From: Pontibacter korlensis
Lineage (GTDB): Bacteria; Bacteroidota; Bacteroidia; Cytophagales; Hymenobacteraceae
Length of the DNA stretch: 64,000 nucleotides
Assembly (NCBI RefSeq): GCF_000973725.1
Contig: NZ_CP009621.1
Coordinates: 1,772,501 to 1,836,500, forward strand
Direction: 5' to 3'
Of the stretch, positions 10,199 through 20,071 are shown piece after piece. Below the pieces are notes generated by a model. The model saw only the letters and a program-made list of their open reading frames with translations, was not told the origin of the DNA and did not search any database. A program made the translations under genes and the position numbers. The first letter of the stretch is position 1. Each line of letters opens with the position of its first letter.

Positions 10199-10307
10199 TC
10201 CGGAAAGTATGGATGGTGTGCTGAGGAGGGATAAATTTACCTTTCTAAGACGGCATCCATACTTTTACCGTAATTCATAATTTGTAATTCATAACTCTGA
10301 TAATAAT

Positions 10308-11885
10308 ATGAGCTTAGAAGTTAAAGTGCCTGCCGTAGGTGAGTCGATCACCGAGGTAACCATAGCCCAGTGGCTAAAGAAAGACGGCGACCGTGTGGAG
10401 ATGGACGAGGTGATTGCAGAGCTGGAATCTGACAAAGCCACGTTCGAATTGCCAGCCGAAGCCGCAGGCATTTTACGTATTGTAGCGCAGGAAGGCGATA
10501 CTATCGAAGTAGGCGCCGTTATCTGCAGAATTGATCAGAATGGAGCTGCCCCTTCAGCCCCTTCAGCCCCTGCTGAGCAAGCTGCAGCCCCTGCTGCACA
10601 GGAGTCTGCTCCGGCTGCTGCTACTGGCGGTGCCGGCGAGGCTGTAGAGATGAAAGTGCCAACTGTTGGCGAGTCTATCTCTGAGGTAACTATTGCCAGC
10701 TGGTTAAAGAAAGACGGCGACCATGTGGAGATGGACGAGGTAATCGCAGAGTTGGAGTCTGATAAAGCCACTTTTGAGTTGCCAGCTGAAGCGGCAGGCA
10801 CGTTGCAGATTGTAGCACAGGAAGGTGATACCGTAGAGATTGGTGGCCTGTTGTGCAGAATTGTGCCAGGTGCTGGTACTGCTCACGCCAACGCTCAGGC
10901 TAATGCCAAGCAGGAAGCCGCTAATCAGGCTGTTGCTACTCAGCAAGCCGCTGCTGCTACCCCAGGAGTACAAACTTATGCCTCTGGCACGCCGTCTCCG
11001 GCTGCTGGTAAAATTCTGGCAGAGAAAGGCATTAACCCAACTGATGTGCAGGGTACAGGCCGTGATGGTCGTATTACAAAAGAAGATGCTCAGAACGCAC
11101 ATAAAGCTGTTTCTCAGCCAGCTGCCGCTGCTGCTCCTAAGCAAGAGGCTACTGCTTCTAGCGGGACTCCGGCTGCCACTGGTGGCCGTAACCAGCGCCG
11201 TGAGAAGATGACCTCGCTTCGCAAGACTGTTTCTCGTCGCCTGGTACAGGTGAAAAACGAGACAGCTATGTTAACTACCTTCAACGAGGTAGATATGAAG
11301 CCGATCATGGATATCCGTGCCAAGTATAAGGAGAAGTTTAAGGAGAAGCACGAAGTAGGCTTGGGCTTTATGTCTTTCTTCACGAAAGCTTGTACCGTAG
11401 CCTTGCAGGAGTGGCCAGCTGTAAACGCGATGATCGATGGTAATGAGATCGTGTTTAACGACTTCTGCGATGTGTCTATAGCAGTTTCTTCTCCAAAAGG
11501 TCTTGTTGTACCGGTTATCCGTAACGCAGAGCAACTGACATTGGACGGTATCGAGAAAGAAGTGATTCGCCTGGCGAAGAAAGCCCGTGATGGTAAGCTT
11601 TCCATCGAGGAGATGACAGGTGGTACCTTCACCATTACTAATGGTGGTGTGTTCGGTTCTATGATGTCTACGCCAATCATCAACGCACCTCAGTCCGCTA
11701 TACTTGGTATGCACAACATCGTGCAGCGTCCGGTAGCTGTTAATGGTCAGGTTGAGATTCGCCCAATGATGTACCTGGCGTTGTCTTATGATCACCGCAT
11801 CATCGACGGCCGTGAATCAGTAAGCTTCCTGGTACGCGTGAAGGAGCTGTTAGAAGATCCGATGAGACTTCTGTTAGGAGTTTAA
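10308..11885 (+). CDS. sucB: dihydrolipoyllysine-residue succinyltransferase (E2) with two lipoyl domains
   Basis: E2 core of the 2-oxoglutarate dehydrogenase complex, 525 residues. Two nearly identical lipoyl domains occur at residues 2-76 and 114-186, each with the lipoylation motif [10 protein letters not shown] (K43 and K153, exactly 110 residues apart). Ala/Pro-rich linkers follow each one. A peripheral-subunit-binding domain spans about 228-262 ([13 protein letters not shown]...[12 protein letters not shown]). The acyltransferase domain from about 298 ends with the catalytic SYDHRIIDG (H496, D500). The E2o family typically carries one lipoyl domain, so the repeat is an extra. Assignment to 2-oxoglutarate rather than pyruvate rests on the adjacent sucA. 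Confidence 0.95.
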   Translation: MSLEVKVPAVGESITEVTIAQWLKKDGDRVEMDEVIAELESDKATFELPAEAAGILRIVAQEGDTIEVGAVICRIDQNGAAPSAPSAPAEQAAAPAAQESAPAAATGGAGEAVEMKVPTVGESISEVTIASWLKKDGDHVEMDEVIAELESDKATFELPAEAAGTLQIVAQEGDTVEIGGLLCRIVPGAGTAHANAQANAKQEAANQAVATQQAAAATPGVQTYASGTPSPAAGKILAEKGINPTDVQGTGRDGRITKEDAQNAHKAVSQPAAAAAPKQEATASSGTPAATGGRNQRREKMTSLRKTVSRRLVQVKNETAMLTTFNEVDMKPIMDIRAKYKEKFKEKHEVGLGFMSFFTKACTVALQEWPAVNAMIDGNEIVFNDFCDVSIAVSSPKGLVVPVIRNAEQLTLDGIEKEVIRLAKKARDGKLSIEEMTGGTFTITNGGVFGSMMSTPIINAPQSAILGMHNIVQRPVAVNGQVEIRPMMYLALSYDHRIIDGRESVSFLVRVKELLEDPMRLLLGV

Positions 11886-12029
11886 TTTATAGAGATAGCG
11901 GAGGAGGGGTAAGCGAATAAGTTTACTCCTCCTTTATTTTGCTATCATAGTGAATACTGTCCCCACTTAAGGGACTTTCCTAAATCAACTAAAAACGAGA
12001 GTATAGCTCTCCTCAAAGTATAAGACACG

Positions 12030-13433
12030 ATGAAATACGATGTAACCGTAATCGGCTCTGGTCCTGGTGGGTATGTGGCAGCTATCCGCTGTGCACAGCT
12101 GGGCCTGAAGACTGCAATTATAGAGAAGTATACTGTATTAGGTGGTACCTGCCTTAACGTAGGCTGTATCCCGTCTAAAGCACTGCTGGATTCATCTGAG
12201 CACTTCCACAATGCAACTCATACTTTCAAAGAACACGGTATTGAGCTAGAGAACCTACAGGTTAACCTGCAGCAGATGATCAAGCGCAAAGGTGAAGTAA
12301 TCAAGTCGAACAACGACGGTATTGCTTACCTGATGAAGAAGAACAAGATCGATACTTATTACGGCCTTGGATCTTTTGTAAACAAGAATAAAATCAAAAT
12401 TACTGGTGTAGACGGCAACGTGCAGGAAATCGAAACGGAAAAGACCATCATTGCTACCGGTTCTAAGCCAACTTCATTGCCTTTCCTGCCAGTTGACAAA
12501 AAGCGTATCATCACTTCTACAGAGGCTTTGAGCCTAACGGAGGTGCCTAAAAACCTGATTATTATTGGTGGTGGGGTCATTGGCCTGGAGTTAGGTTCTG
12601 TTTATGCCCGTCTTGGTGCCAAAGTACAAGTGGTAGAGTACATGGATTCTATCATCCCGACAATGGATCGTGCTTTGGGCAAAGAGCTGCAGCGCATCCT
12701 GAAGAAGTCTCTAAGGTTTGAGTTCTTCTTTAACCACAAGGTAACTGGCGCTACCAACGAGGGCGACACAGTAAAAGTAACTGCTGAGAACCCGAAAGGT
12801 GAGTCTGTAATATTCGAAGGCGACTATGTACTGGTATCGGTAGGGCGTAAGCCATATACTGAAGGCCTGGGTCTGGAGAATGCGGGCGTGCAAATGGGTG
12901 AGCGCGGCATGATCGCTGTGAATGATCACATGGAAACAAACGTGCCAGGTATTTACGCTATCGGTGACGTGGTGCGTGGTGCTATGCTAGCCCATAAAGC
13001 CGAGGAGGAAGGTGTTTATGTAGCGGAGTATATGGCAGGCCAGAAGCCGCACATTAACTACAACCTGATTCCGGGTGTGGTATATACCTGGCCTGAAGTG
13101 GCAGGTGTAGGTTACACAGAGGAGCAGTTGAAGGAACAGGGCCGTGCCTATAAGTCTGGTTCGTTCCCATTCAAGGCCTCCGGCCGTGCAAAAGCCTCTA
13201 TGGACACCGACGGCTTTGTGAAAGTGTTGGCAGATAAGGAGACTGATGAAATCCTGGGCGTGCACATGATCGGCCCACGTATTGCCGACCTGATTGCTGA
13301 GGCGGTAACAGCTATGGAGTTCCGTGCATCGGCAGAGGACGTGGCTCGTATGAGCCATGCGCACCCGACTTATGCCGAGGCTATGAAGGAGGCTTGTCTT
13401 GCTGCTACAGAAAACCGTGCTATCCACATCTAA
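12030..13433 (+). CDS. lpdA: dihydrolipoyl dehydrogenase (E3)
   Basis: FAD flavoenzyme that reoxidises dihydrolipoamide on E2 and reduces NAD+. It has 467 residues. The FAD-binding GxGxxG is at 9-14, the redox-active disulfide lies in GGTCLNVGCIPSK (C41, C46), and a second Rossmann motif (GGGVIGLELG) binds NAD. The C-terminal HAHPTYAE gives the catalytic H445/E450 pair of the interface domain. It sits 144 nt after sucB, with an AAGTATA heptamer 8 nt before the ATG. It probably also serves other 2-oxoacid dehydrogenases and the glycine cleavage system. Confidence 0.97.
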   Translation: MKYDVTVIGSGPGGYVAAIRCAQLGLKTAIIEKYTVLGGTCLNVGCIPSKALLDSSEHFHNATHTFKEHGIELENLQVNLQQMIKRKGEVIKSNNDGIAYLMKKNKIDTYYGLGSFVNKNKIKITGVDGNVQEIETEKTIIATGSKPTSLPFLPVDKKRIITSTEALSLTEVPKNLIIIGGGVIGLELGSVYARLGAKVQVVEYMDSIIPTMDRALGKELQRILKKSLRFEFFFNHKVTGATNEGDTVKVTAENPKGESVIFEGDYVLVSVGRKPYTEGLGLENAGVQMGERGMIAVNDHMETNVPGIYAIGDVVRGAMLAHKAEEEGVYVAEYMAGQKPHINYNLIPGVVYTWPEVAGVGYTEEQLKEQGRAYKSGSFPFKASGRAKASMDTDGFVKVLADKETDEILGVHMIGPRIADLIAEAVTAMEFRASAEDVARMSHAHPTYAEAMKEACLAATENRAIHI

Positions 13434-13460
13434 GTAGCTTTCTGTTATTACATAAAGTTG

Positions 13461-13488
13461 GCAGCGCCACCCCAAGGGGTGGCGCTGT
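13461..13488. terminator. hairpin after lpdA
   Basis: CAGCGCCACCCC-AA-GGGGTGGCGCTG, a 12-bp perfect stem 28 nt past the lpdA stop, followed by only a short T-rich tract. Probable terminator of the suc operon. Confidence 0.6.
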
Positions 13489-13611
13489 TCATTTATAGAC
13501 GCTTTGAGCAAAAAGCTGTAAAACTTTACCACCCCAAGCAACCATTAGCCCAATGCCTGCATCTATAAGTCAGAACCTCAAGCAGAAAGTATAACCTTAA
13601 CCATACATACT

Positions 13612-14394
13612 ATGATAAGAAAAGTATACCTATTGCTGGCCTTGCTCATGCTGCCGTTGATGACGTGGGCACAAACTAAAGTTAATGCTTCCGAAATCGT
13701 AGCCAAGATTAACCGGGGCGAAGCCGTGTCTTACAGGAACGCCCGGATTGTAGGCGACCTTGATATGACGAAGCTGCAGAACATGAAAGTGAAGCAGGAT
13801 GGGAAGAACTCCAGAGAATACACCAGCACTGTAACAGCTCCACTTTCCTTTGTGAACTGTACTTTTACAGGCGATGTGCTAGCTTACTTAACCCCAAGTA
13901 ATGAAGTAAAAGCCTCCAAACCAAGCAACGAGGTGTACAACACGAATTTTGAAAAGGATGTACTATTTGAGAACTGCAACTTTGAGCAGAAAGCGGCTTT
14001 TAAGTACAGCGAGTTTGACGGCAAGGCTTCATTTATGAGCAGCCGTTTTGCTGAGGAGGCGTTGTTTAAATATGCCGAGTTTGATAAAAGCGTTAACTTT
14101 AGTAACGTACGCTTCGGCGGAGAGGCTAATTTCAAATATGCGGAATTCCCAGAGCGAGCAAGCTTTGCGGGAGCTAATTTTAGAGGCGAGGCAAACTTTA
14201 AGTATAGCAAATTTGACAGGGGTGTAAATTTCGAGAACGCCATGTTCGATGGAACAGCCAACTTCAAGTATGCCAAGGTTACAGACAGCTTCAATATTAA
14301 AGGAGCGAATTTCCGCGGTGGAGATGACTTTAAATACACCGAATTGAACAACAAGAAAGTAACGCTCTCCTCGCTGCAGAGCATGAACAGATAA
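13612..14394 (+). CDS. exported pentapeptide-repeat protein
   Basis: A 260-residue protein with a signal peptide (about 1-20, ending TWAQ). From about residue 118 to 250 it is built from repeats with Phe spaced 5, 6, 5, 6 residues apart and a recurrent FKY every 22 residues (FKYAEFDKSVNF, FKYAEFPERASF, FKYSKFDRGVNF and others). This 11-residue register fits the ANFxxAxF class of pentapeptide repeats, which folds as a right-handed quadrilateral beta-helix. The first 100 residues are of unknown fold. It is a single gene with its own terminator. No enzymatic motif is visible, so no function is assigned. Confidence 0.8.
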   Translation: MIRKVYLLLALLMLPLMTWAQTKVNASEIVAKINRGEAVSYRNARIVGDLDMTKLQNMKVKQDGKNSREYTSTVTAPLSFVNCTFTGDVLAYLTPSNEVKASKPSNEVYNTNFEKDVLFENCNFEQKAAFKYSEFDGKASFMSSRFAEEALFKYAEFDKSVNFSNVRFGGEANFKYAEFPERASFAGANFRGEANFKYSKFDRGVNFENAMFDGTANFKYAKVTDSFNIKGANFRGGDDFKYTELNNKKVTLSSLQSMNR

Positions 14395-14423
14395 GTATTT
14401 GCATATCCATGTATACTTGTGAT

Positions 14424-14459
14424 AACAGAGCCGTCTCCTGCTGGGAGGCGGCTCTGTTA
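14424..14459. terminator. bidirectional terminator
   Basis: AACAGAGCCG...CGGCTCTGTT hairpin with T-rich and A-rich flanks between two convergent genes, 3 nt before the stop codon of the minus-strand gene at 14462. Confidence 0.75.
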
Positions 14460-14461
14460 TT

Positions 14462-15019
14462 TTATACTTGTTGCATTAGCGCTATAATTTTGCCTAGTCC
14501 CTCTTCAGAAGTATACCCAATAACTGGCGGCAGCTCCAGCCAATCTGCCCGTGCCTGGTTTAGCAGTTCAAGGCTCAGAGGCTGTCCATACTTTAGGCCT
14601 GCTATGGCAACGGCAATGGCAGTATTAAGGTGGTTGGCTTTTACCCTTAGGGTATGTGGCGAATAACGACCAGGATGTAAGTGCACGTGGCGTTTGGCGT
14701 GTACGCCCCAGCGCAGTGTCCAGGCGGAGTTATCGGAAAGGGTGCAGATGCGGTAACCTATGGGTGCAAGAAAACTATTGAAGCTCTCAGCCTGATGTAC
14801 ATGCTGCGCCTGTAAGTATAAAATCACCTCTTCTGATATCTGTAAAGGCGAGAGTGTGCCAATGTACAGGTCCAACTGCGAGCCACCTATCCGCCGGAAA
14901 TACTTCATCAGCTCCTGCTCTGGCATTTGGAGCCCTTCGTATACAAACTCCTTGATGTAGCCCAGATGATGCTTGAGTGGGTGAAATAGGATAGGTTCAG
15001 GCAATGGCTGCATAGACAT
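14462..15019 (-). CDS. conserved-looking hypothetical protein
   Basis: A 185-residue cytoplasmic protein without signal peptide or membrane segment. The sequence is well structured (an HxxxxHHLGYIKEFVYEGL helix early, a WTLRWG...HLHPGRYSP strand region, then an alpha-helical tail with RADWLELPPVIGY) and has normal coding composition. I do not recognise the family. It is convergent with the pentapeptide-repeat gene and shares its terminator. Confidence 0.7.
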   Translation of the reverse strand: MSMQPLPEPILFHPLKHHLGYIKEFVYEGLQMPEQELMKYFRRIGGSQLDLYIGTLSPLQISEEVILYLQAQHVHQAESFNSFLAPIGYRICTLSDNSAWTLRWGVHAKRHVHLHPGRYSPHTLRVKANHLNTAIAVAIAGLKYGQPLSLELLNQARADWLELPPVIGYTSEEGLGKIIALMQQV

Positions 15020-15383
15020 AGGTAAGGTACGTGAGATGCACCTTTCGGATTCTTGCGGGCTGCTTTGTTGGTGTACAATGTTACCTATGTGTAAAGAGGG
15101 CGAAGTCCAAAATAAAAACTTAACTGCCAGGCAACCTGAAAGCTAGCCTGTGCATCTATACCTACAAGAGCGCCAGCACACTTTGCTGTTCTGCACTACA
15201 CTTGCTTTCGTGGCTTGTTTACTAAGCTGCTGCTGCAGTTAAACTAAGTTGGTAGATGCAGATATGTTTTAGGTCGATGGAAACGCGTTGTAAGTATAAA
15301 GTAAATCACAATTAAATCATAGTAAAGTACCTTGCATAACAGCCTATCGTAAAATAAGAAGACCTAGTACCAAAAATTAGCCT
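15020..15383. other. intergenic stretch upstream of the ABC operon, no gene seen
   Basis: 364 nt between divergent genes. One AAGTATA heptamer lies at 15292. TACCTTGC at about 15329 is a weak match to the -7 box that could drive the downstream operon, but it lacks a convincing -33 element. Nothing else is recognisable. Confidence 0.5.
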
Positions 15384-16115
15384 ATGATACAGCTCCAGGA
15401 TATACACAAGTACTATGCAGTAGGGCATAACAAACTGCATGTGCTTAAGGGAATTGATCTTCATATTCAGGAAGGGGAGTTCGTGTCGATTATGGGCTCC
15501 TCCGGCTCTGGCAAGTCTACGCTGCTCAACATCCTGGGTATATTGGATGACTATGACAAAGGAGAATATACTTTAGCCGGGACGTTTATCAAGAACTTAT
15601 CGGCGGCAAAGGCAGCTTATTACCGCAACCGCTTTCTGGGCTTTGTGTTTCAGTCCTTCAACCTGCTTTCCTTCAAGAATGCGGTGGAGAATGTGGCACT
15701 GCCGCTGTATTACCAGAAAGTGAGCCGCAAGGAGCGCAATAAACTGGCGCTGGAGTATCTGGAGATGGTGGGGCTGAAAGAGTGGGCTGAGCACTCGCCA
15801 AATGAGATGTCGGGTGGGCAGCGGCAGCGGGTGGCTATTGCACGGGCGCTTATCTCGCAACCTAAACTTATACTTGCCGATGAGCCAACCGGTGCCCTCG
15901 ATACCCAGACTTCCTATGAGGTGATGGATATTTTTAAAGAGGTAAATCGCAAAGGCATGACTGTAGTGATCGTGACACACGAGAATGATATTGCCGAGCA
16001 GACGCAGCGCATCATCCGCCTGAAAGATGGCTTAATAGTGAACGATGACCACGGCATGCATGAGGCCACCGAGCCAACAGCTGTAGGGCTAGCTTCAGGT
16101 AAGCCTGTTTTCTAA
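15384..16115 (+). CDS. ABC transporter ATP-binding protein (MacB/LolD type)
   Basis: A 243-residue ATPase of the family that powers MacB-like efflux and LolCDE-like extraction systems. Walker A GSSGSGKS is at 38-45, the signature MSGGQRQRV follows, and Walker [13 protein letters not shown] precedes the H-loop VIVTHEND. The DEPTGALD form is typical of this subgroup. It is the first gene of a four-gene operon with two FtsX-type permeases and a periplasmic adaptor, so it probably energises a mechanotransmission-type exporter. The substrate is not predictable. Confidence 0.92.
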   Translation: MIQLQDIHKYYAVGHNKLHVLKGIDLHIQEGEFVSIMGSSGSGKSTLLNILGILDDYDKGEYTLAGTFIKNLSAAKAAYYRNRFLGFVFQSFNLLSFKNAVENVALPLYYQKVSRKERNKLALEYLEMVGLKEWAEHSPNEMSGGQRQRVAIARALISQPKLILADEPTGALDTQTSYEVMDIFKEVNRKGMTVVIVTHENDIAEQTQRIIRLKDGLIVNDDHGMHEATEPTAVGLASGKPVF

Positions 16116-16150
16116 TCCTAGACTACAACAATCTAACAAGTGGCACTACC

Positions 16151-17395
16151 ATGTTCGACATAGATAAATGGCAGGAAATCCTGGGTACCATGCGCAAAAA
16201 CAAGCTGCGCACCTTCCTGACAGCCTTTGGCGTGTTCTGGGGTGTCTTTATGCTGGTGCTGCTGCTAGGCGTGGGTAATGGGCTGGAAAACGGCATATAC
16301 AACCGCTTCGGCGACGGGGCTAAGAACAGTGTGTTTGTCTGGAGCGGCAAAACAGCTGTAGCGCACAAAGGAATGAAACCGGGTCGGGAGATAAAGTTCA
16401 CCAACGCGGACCTGGAGGCGATAGAGCGGGAAGTGGCCGGTTTAAACATGATGGCCCCGCGCAACCGGGTGGCAGGCGAGTATACTATCAACTATAAAAA
16501 GCAGAACGGTTCTTACCAGGTATTTGGTGCGGAGCCGGATTTTATGGAGATAAACGGGGAGCGAGCCTACAGGGGCCGCATGCTGAATAAGTATGATGAG
16601 CAGGAGAAGCGAAAGGTAGTGGTGCTAGGTGAGCAGGTGGCGCAGGTGTTATTTGGCGAGCAGAACCCTGTGGGTGAGCATGTGAACATCCGGGGCATTT
16701 ACTTTAAAGTAGTTGGCACCTTTAAGGTGAAAGGTAACAACAGCGGTCGCCGCGAAGAGAGAGCTTACATACCTTTTTCTACACTACAAGGTGCCTTTAA
16801 CCAACCTAACCAGGTGCAGTTGATGCTGCTTACCGCCCAGGATGGTGTGCCTGCTAAAGAGATGGAAGACCGCCTGCGCACGCTGCTGTCTCAGCGACAC
16901 AAGTTCGCAGAGACAGATGATATGGCGCTGGGTGTGGAAAACACAGAAGCTGAGTACCTAAAGCTACAAGGGCTTTTCAGCGGCATCCGCATCTTCGTCT
17001 GGATTGTAGGTATCGGTACTTTAATAGCAGGTATCGTGGGGGTAAGCAACATCATGATGATTATCGTGAAGGAGCGTACCCGCGAGATTGGTGTTCGAAA
17101 GGCACTGGGAGCTACACCACTGTCCATTGTCAGCCTGATTCTGCAGGAGTCGGTGGTGATTACAGCATTCTCCGGCTATATGGGATTACTACTAGCTACT
17201 GGCTTATTGGCGCTGATAGAGCACATGCTGATATCATCGGGGGCGGAATTGCCATTTTTCGCTCAGCCAGAGGTAGACCTGGAGGTAGCGCTTTCAGCTA
17301 CATTGGTGTTAGTGCTGGCAGGAGCTATAGCAGGGCTAATGCCAGCTTTGAAGGCAGCTAATATCAAACCTATAGAGGCTCTGCGGGCAGATTAA
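16151..17395 (+). CDS. ABC transporter permease, FtsX/MacB family (first copy)
   Basis: A 414-residue membrane protein. One transmembrane segment at about 20-40 (GVFWGVFMLVLLLGVGNGLE) is followed by a large periplasmic MacB_PCD-type domain at about 45-270 and then three transmembrane helices of the FtsX domain. The cytoplasmic coupling motif KERTREIGVRKALGAT is diagnostic of the family. The next gene is a clear paralogue with the same layout, so the transporter may use a permease heterodimer. It lies 35 nt after the ATPase gene. Confidence 0.92.
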   Translation: MFDIDKWQEILGTMRKNKLRTFLTAFGVFWGVFMLVLLLGVGNGLENGIYNRFGDGAKNSVFVWSGKTAVAHKGMKPGREIKFTNADLEAIEREVAGLNMMAPRNRVAGEYTINYKKQNGSYQVFGAEPDFMEINGERAYRGRMLNKYDEQEKRKVVVLGEQVAQVLFGEQNPVGEHVNIRGIYFKVVGTFKVKGNNSGRREERAYIPFSTLQGAFNQPNQVQLMLLTAQDGVPAKEMEDRLRTLLSQRHKFAETDDMALGVENTEAEYLKLQGLFSGIRIFVWIVGIGTLIAGIVGVSNIMMIIVKERTREIGVRKALGATPLSIVSLILQESVVITAFSGYMGLLLATGLLALIEHMLISSGAELPFFAQPEVDLEVALSATLVLVLAGAIAGLMPALKAANIKPIEALRAD

Positions 17396-17473
17396 TTGAT
17401 TTTACGATATAGAATGATTAGGGCTACAGCCATATAAGATACCATCTGCCAAAAGCAGCAATCAACAAAAAGT

Positions 17474-18724
17474 ATGATCGACATAGATAAATGGACCGAG
17501 ATCTATAACACCGTAAAGAAGCATAAGCTCCGCACGGCGCTGACGGCTTTTGGCGTGTTCTGGGGCATCTTTATGCTGGTGGTGTTGCTGGGTGCTGGTA
17601 AAGGGCTGGAGAATGGAATCACGGCTGAGTTTAACATCGCTAAAAACACCGTGTTTGTCTGGACACAGCGTACAAGCGTGCCTTACATGGGCCTGAAAGC
17701 AGGACGAACCATAGAACTCACCAACGATGATGTGGCGGCCATTAAAGCCAATATACCTGAGGTAGGCGTAGTAGCGCCCAGCAACCAGGTATGGGGCGAT
17801 TTTTCAGTTAACTACAAAGACAAGAGCTCTGCTTTTACCGTGATAGGCGAAACGCCGGAAGTGCTCTTTGTAAGGCCACTACGGATCAAGACAGGCCGCT
17901 TTGTAAACGACATCGACATGCAGGAGAAGCGCAAGGTGGCAGTGGTGGGGCCACGCATACTGGAGGTGCTCTTTCCGAACGAGAAGAACCCGATTGGTAA
18001 GTACATCAGCATAAAAGGCAGCTATTTTCAGGTAGTGGGCACTTTCGAGCCTGTGGGTAAGGGCGAGGATGTGGTGGAGGACGCTAAGGTGATTTACATT
18101 CCGCACAGTGCCCTGCAGCAGACATTTAATCAAGTAAACAAGGTAGGTCACCTGGCCATGGTACCCAAACCTGGCGTGCCGGCCGCAGTAATCGAGGAAA
18201 AGGTGAAAACCTTATTGATGCAGCGCCACCGCGTGGCTCCCGAGGATTTGAAAGCCTTTGGTTCGGCTAACATAGAAAAAGAATTTCAGGAGGTGCAGGG
18301 GCTGTTTATGGGCATTGCCGGGTTCAGCTGGCTGGTCAGCATCGGTACCATCATAGCAGGTATCATTGGCGTGGGCAATATCATGTTAATTGTGGTAAAG
18401 GAGCGCACCAAGGAGATCGGTATACGCAAAGCCCTTGGTGCTACGCCTTTCTCAATCATCAGCCTGATCATACAGGAATCCATCGTGATAACAGCGTTGG
18501 CAGGGTACATTGGCTTAATGGGGGGCACAGGCGTTATTGCGCTAATTGAGTACCTGATGAACAAGTTTGAGGTGGAGGCAGGCTTCTTCGGCGTGCCAGA
18601 GGTTAACGTGAACATAGCAGTTACTGCTACGGTGTTACTGGTGGTTACTGGTGCACTGGCTGGTCTGATACCTGCCACCAAGGCAGCACGGGTAAACCCG
18701 GTAGTAGCGCTCAAAGACGAATAA
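17474..18724 (+). CDS. ABC transporter permease, FtsX/MacB family (second copy)
   Basis: A 416-residue paralogue of the preceding gene. It opens with nearly the same residues (DIDKW, then KLRT LTAFGVFWG) and keeps the same one-plus-three membrane layout and the coupling motif KERTKEIGIRKALGAT. The periplasmic domain is more diverged than the membrane parts, as expected if the two copies contact different parts of a substrate or adaptor. The gap to the first copy is 78 nt, with no terminator. Confidence 0.92.
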   Translation: MIDIDKWTEIYNTVKKHKLRTALTAFGVFWGIFMLVVLLGAGKGLENGITAEFNIAKNTVFVWTQRTSVPYMGLKAGRTIELTNDDVAAIKANIPEVGVVAPSNQVWGDFSVNYKDKSSAFTVIGETPEVLFVRPLRIKTGRFVNDIDMQEKRKVAVVGPRILEVLFPNEKNPIGKYISIKGSYFQVVGTFEPVGKGEDVVEDAKVIYIPHSALQQTFNQVNKVGHLAMVPKPGVPAAVIEEKVKTLLMQRHRVAPEDLKAFGSANIEKEFQEVQGLFMGIAGFSWLVSIGTIIAGIIGVGNIMLIVVKERTKEIGIRKALGATPFSIISLIIQESIVITALAGYIGLMGGTGVIALIEYLMNKFEVEAGFFGVPEVNVNIAVTATVLLVVTGALAGLIPATKAARVNPVVALKDE

Positions 18725-18769
18725 ACTAACGCAGAAAGTTTAAAACAGACACATAATCATTCATCAACT

Positions 18770-19864
18770 ATGAAAAAGGTTCTTTTAGGCTTATTCATCC
18801 TGGTTTTTCTGGGCCTGTCTGGCTGGCTAGGTTACTACTTCTACAACAAGGCGAATACCGACCCTATTGTGTATAAAACAGAGTCGCCATTCGAAACAGA
18901 GATCGTGAAGAAGACGGTAGCGACCGGTTCTATCGTGCCACGCAAAGAAGTACAGATAAAGTCGCAGGTATCAGGTATTGTAGAGGAGCTGTATGTGGAG
19001 GCTGGTGAGGTGGTAAAGCAAGGGCAGCTGTTAGTTAAAATCCGCATCGTGCCTAATATGGTAAGTGTTAACAACGCTGAAACACAGCTACAGACAGCCA
19101 AGCTTAATTTTGACGAGGCAAAGCGTGAGCTGGCGCGTTATGAACAACTCTACGCCGAGAAAGTGATTCCAGAACAGGAGTTCCGTAAGTATAAAGCAGA
19201 CTTTGAGCTGAAGCGGGAAGCTCTTTCTGCCGCCGAAAGCAACCTGCAACTAGTACGTGAAGGAGCATCGCGTAAGAGCGGACAGTCTTCTAACCTGGTG
19301 TACTCTACTATAGGCGGTATGCTGCTTGATGTACCCATAAAAGTTGGTACTTCCATTATTGAGCGTAACAACTTTAACGAGGGCACTACTATTGCCTCGG
19401 TGGCCGACATGCGCAGCCTTATATTCGAGGGTAAAATTGATGAGTCGGAAGTGGGCAAGCTGAAAGAGAACATGGACCTGTTGCTGACCATTGGTGCTAT
19501 AGAAGGACGTGTGTTTGATGCCAAGCTGGAGTACATCGCACCAAAAGGGGTGGACGAGGAAGGCTCCATCAAGTTCCCGATCCGGGCGAAGGTGATGCTG
19601 GACGAGAAGGACTTTATCAGGGCAGGCTACAGTGCAAACGCCGACATCGTACTGGACAAGCGCGAGAAGACATTGGCCATAAAAGAGAGCATGCTGAAGT
19701 TTGAGAAAGAGCAACCATATGTAGAGGTAGAGACGGCTCCGCAGCGTTTCGAAAAGCGCATGATTAAAACAGGTCTTTCAGATGGTATTAATATAGAAGT
19801 TGTGTCTGGCCTTCAGAAGAAAGACAAGGTAAAAGTGCCGGATACAAATATCGCTCAGATTTAA
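18770..19864 (+). CDS. periplasmic adaptor (membrane fusion) protein, MacA/HlyD-like
   Basis: A 364-residue protein with an N-terminal membrane anchor at about 5-27. A split lipoyl/barrel-sandwich domain (KKEVQIKSQVSGIVEELYVEAGEVVKQGQLL) flanks a coiled-coil hairpin at about 100-165 rich in Glu, Lys and Leu heptads. A beta-barrel region follows. In MacAB-type systems this subunit bridges the permease to a TolC-like outer-membrane channel; no tolC homologue is present in the window. It is the last gene of the operon and is followed by a strong terminator. Confidence 0.9.
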   Translation: MKKVLLGLFILVFLGLSGWLGYYFYNKANTDPIVYKTESPFETEIVKKTVATGSIVPRKEVQIKSQVSGIVEELYVEAGEVVKQGQLLVKIRIVPNMVSVNNAETQLQTAKLNFDEAKRELARYEQLYAEKVIPEQEFRKYKADFELKREALSAAESNLQLVREGASRKSGQSSNLVYSTIGGMLLDVPIKVGTSIIERNNFNEGTTIASVADMRSLIFEGKIDESEVGKLKENMDLLLTIGAIEGRVFDAKLEYIAPKGVDEEGSIKFPIRAKVMLDEKDFIRAGYSANADIVLDKREKTLAIKESMLKFEKEQPYVEVETAPQRFEKRMIKTGLSDGINIEVVSGLQKKDKVKVPDTNIAQI

Positions 19865-19897
19865 AGGTAGTTTAATGTGTTTGTTTGCTTAATGTGA

Positions 19898-19930
19898 AAG
19901 AGCGGGTTTTATGCCCGCTTTTTCTTTTTT
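19898..19930 (+). terminator. terminator of the ABC exporter operon
   Basis: AAGAGCGGG-TTTTAT-GCCCGCTTTTTCTTTTTT, a GC-rich stem followed by a long T tract, 34 nt past the adaptor gene. Confidence 0.85.
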
Positions 19931-20071
19931 ATAAATTTCGCCTGCCACTTAATTATTGCGGTTAGTGGAGTATAGTACAGTTTCCACGGAAAAGTTGTTG
20001 AATACCTTAACACATGTTGTACAGGGTAGTAAAATAATAGTATAAGTTTTTGTTTTACTAATTGTTTAGCT

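Noticed and set aside
12987..13541. 184-codon minus-strand frame under lpdA
   Set aside because: Antisense to lpdA, with Cys/His/Leu-rich composition typical of a shadow frame.
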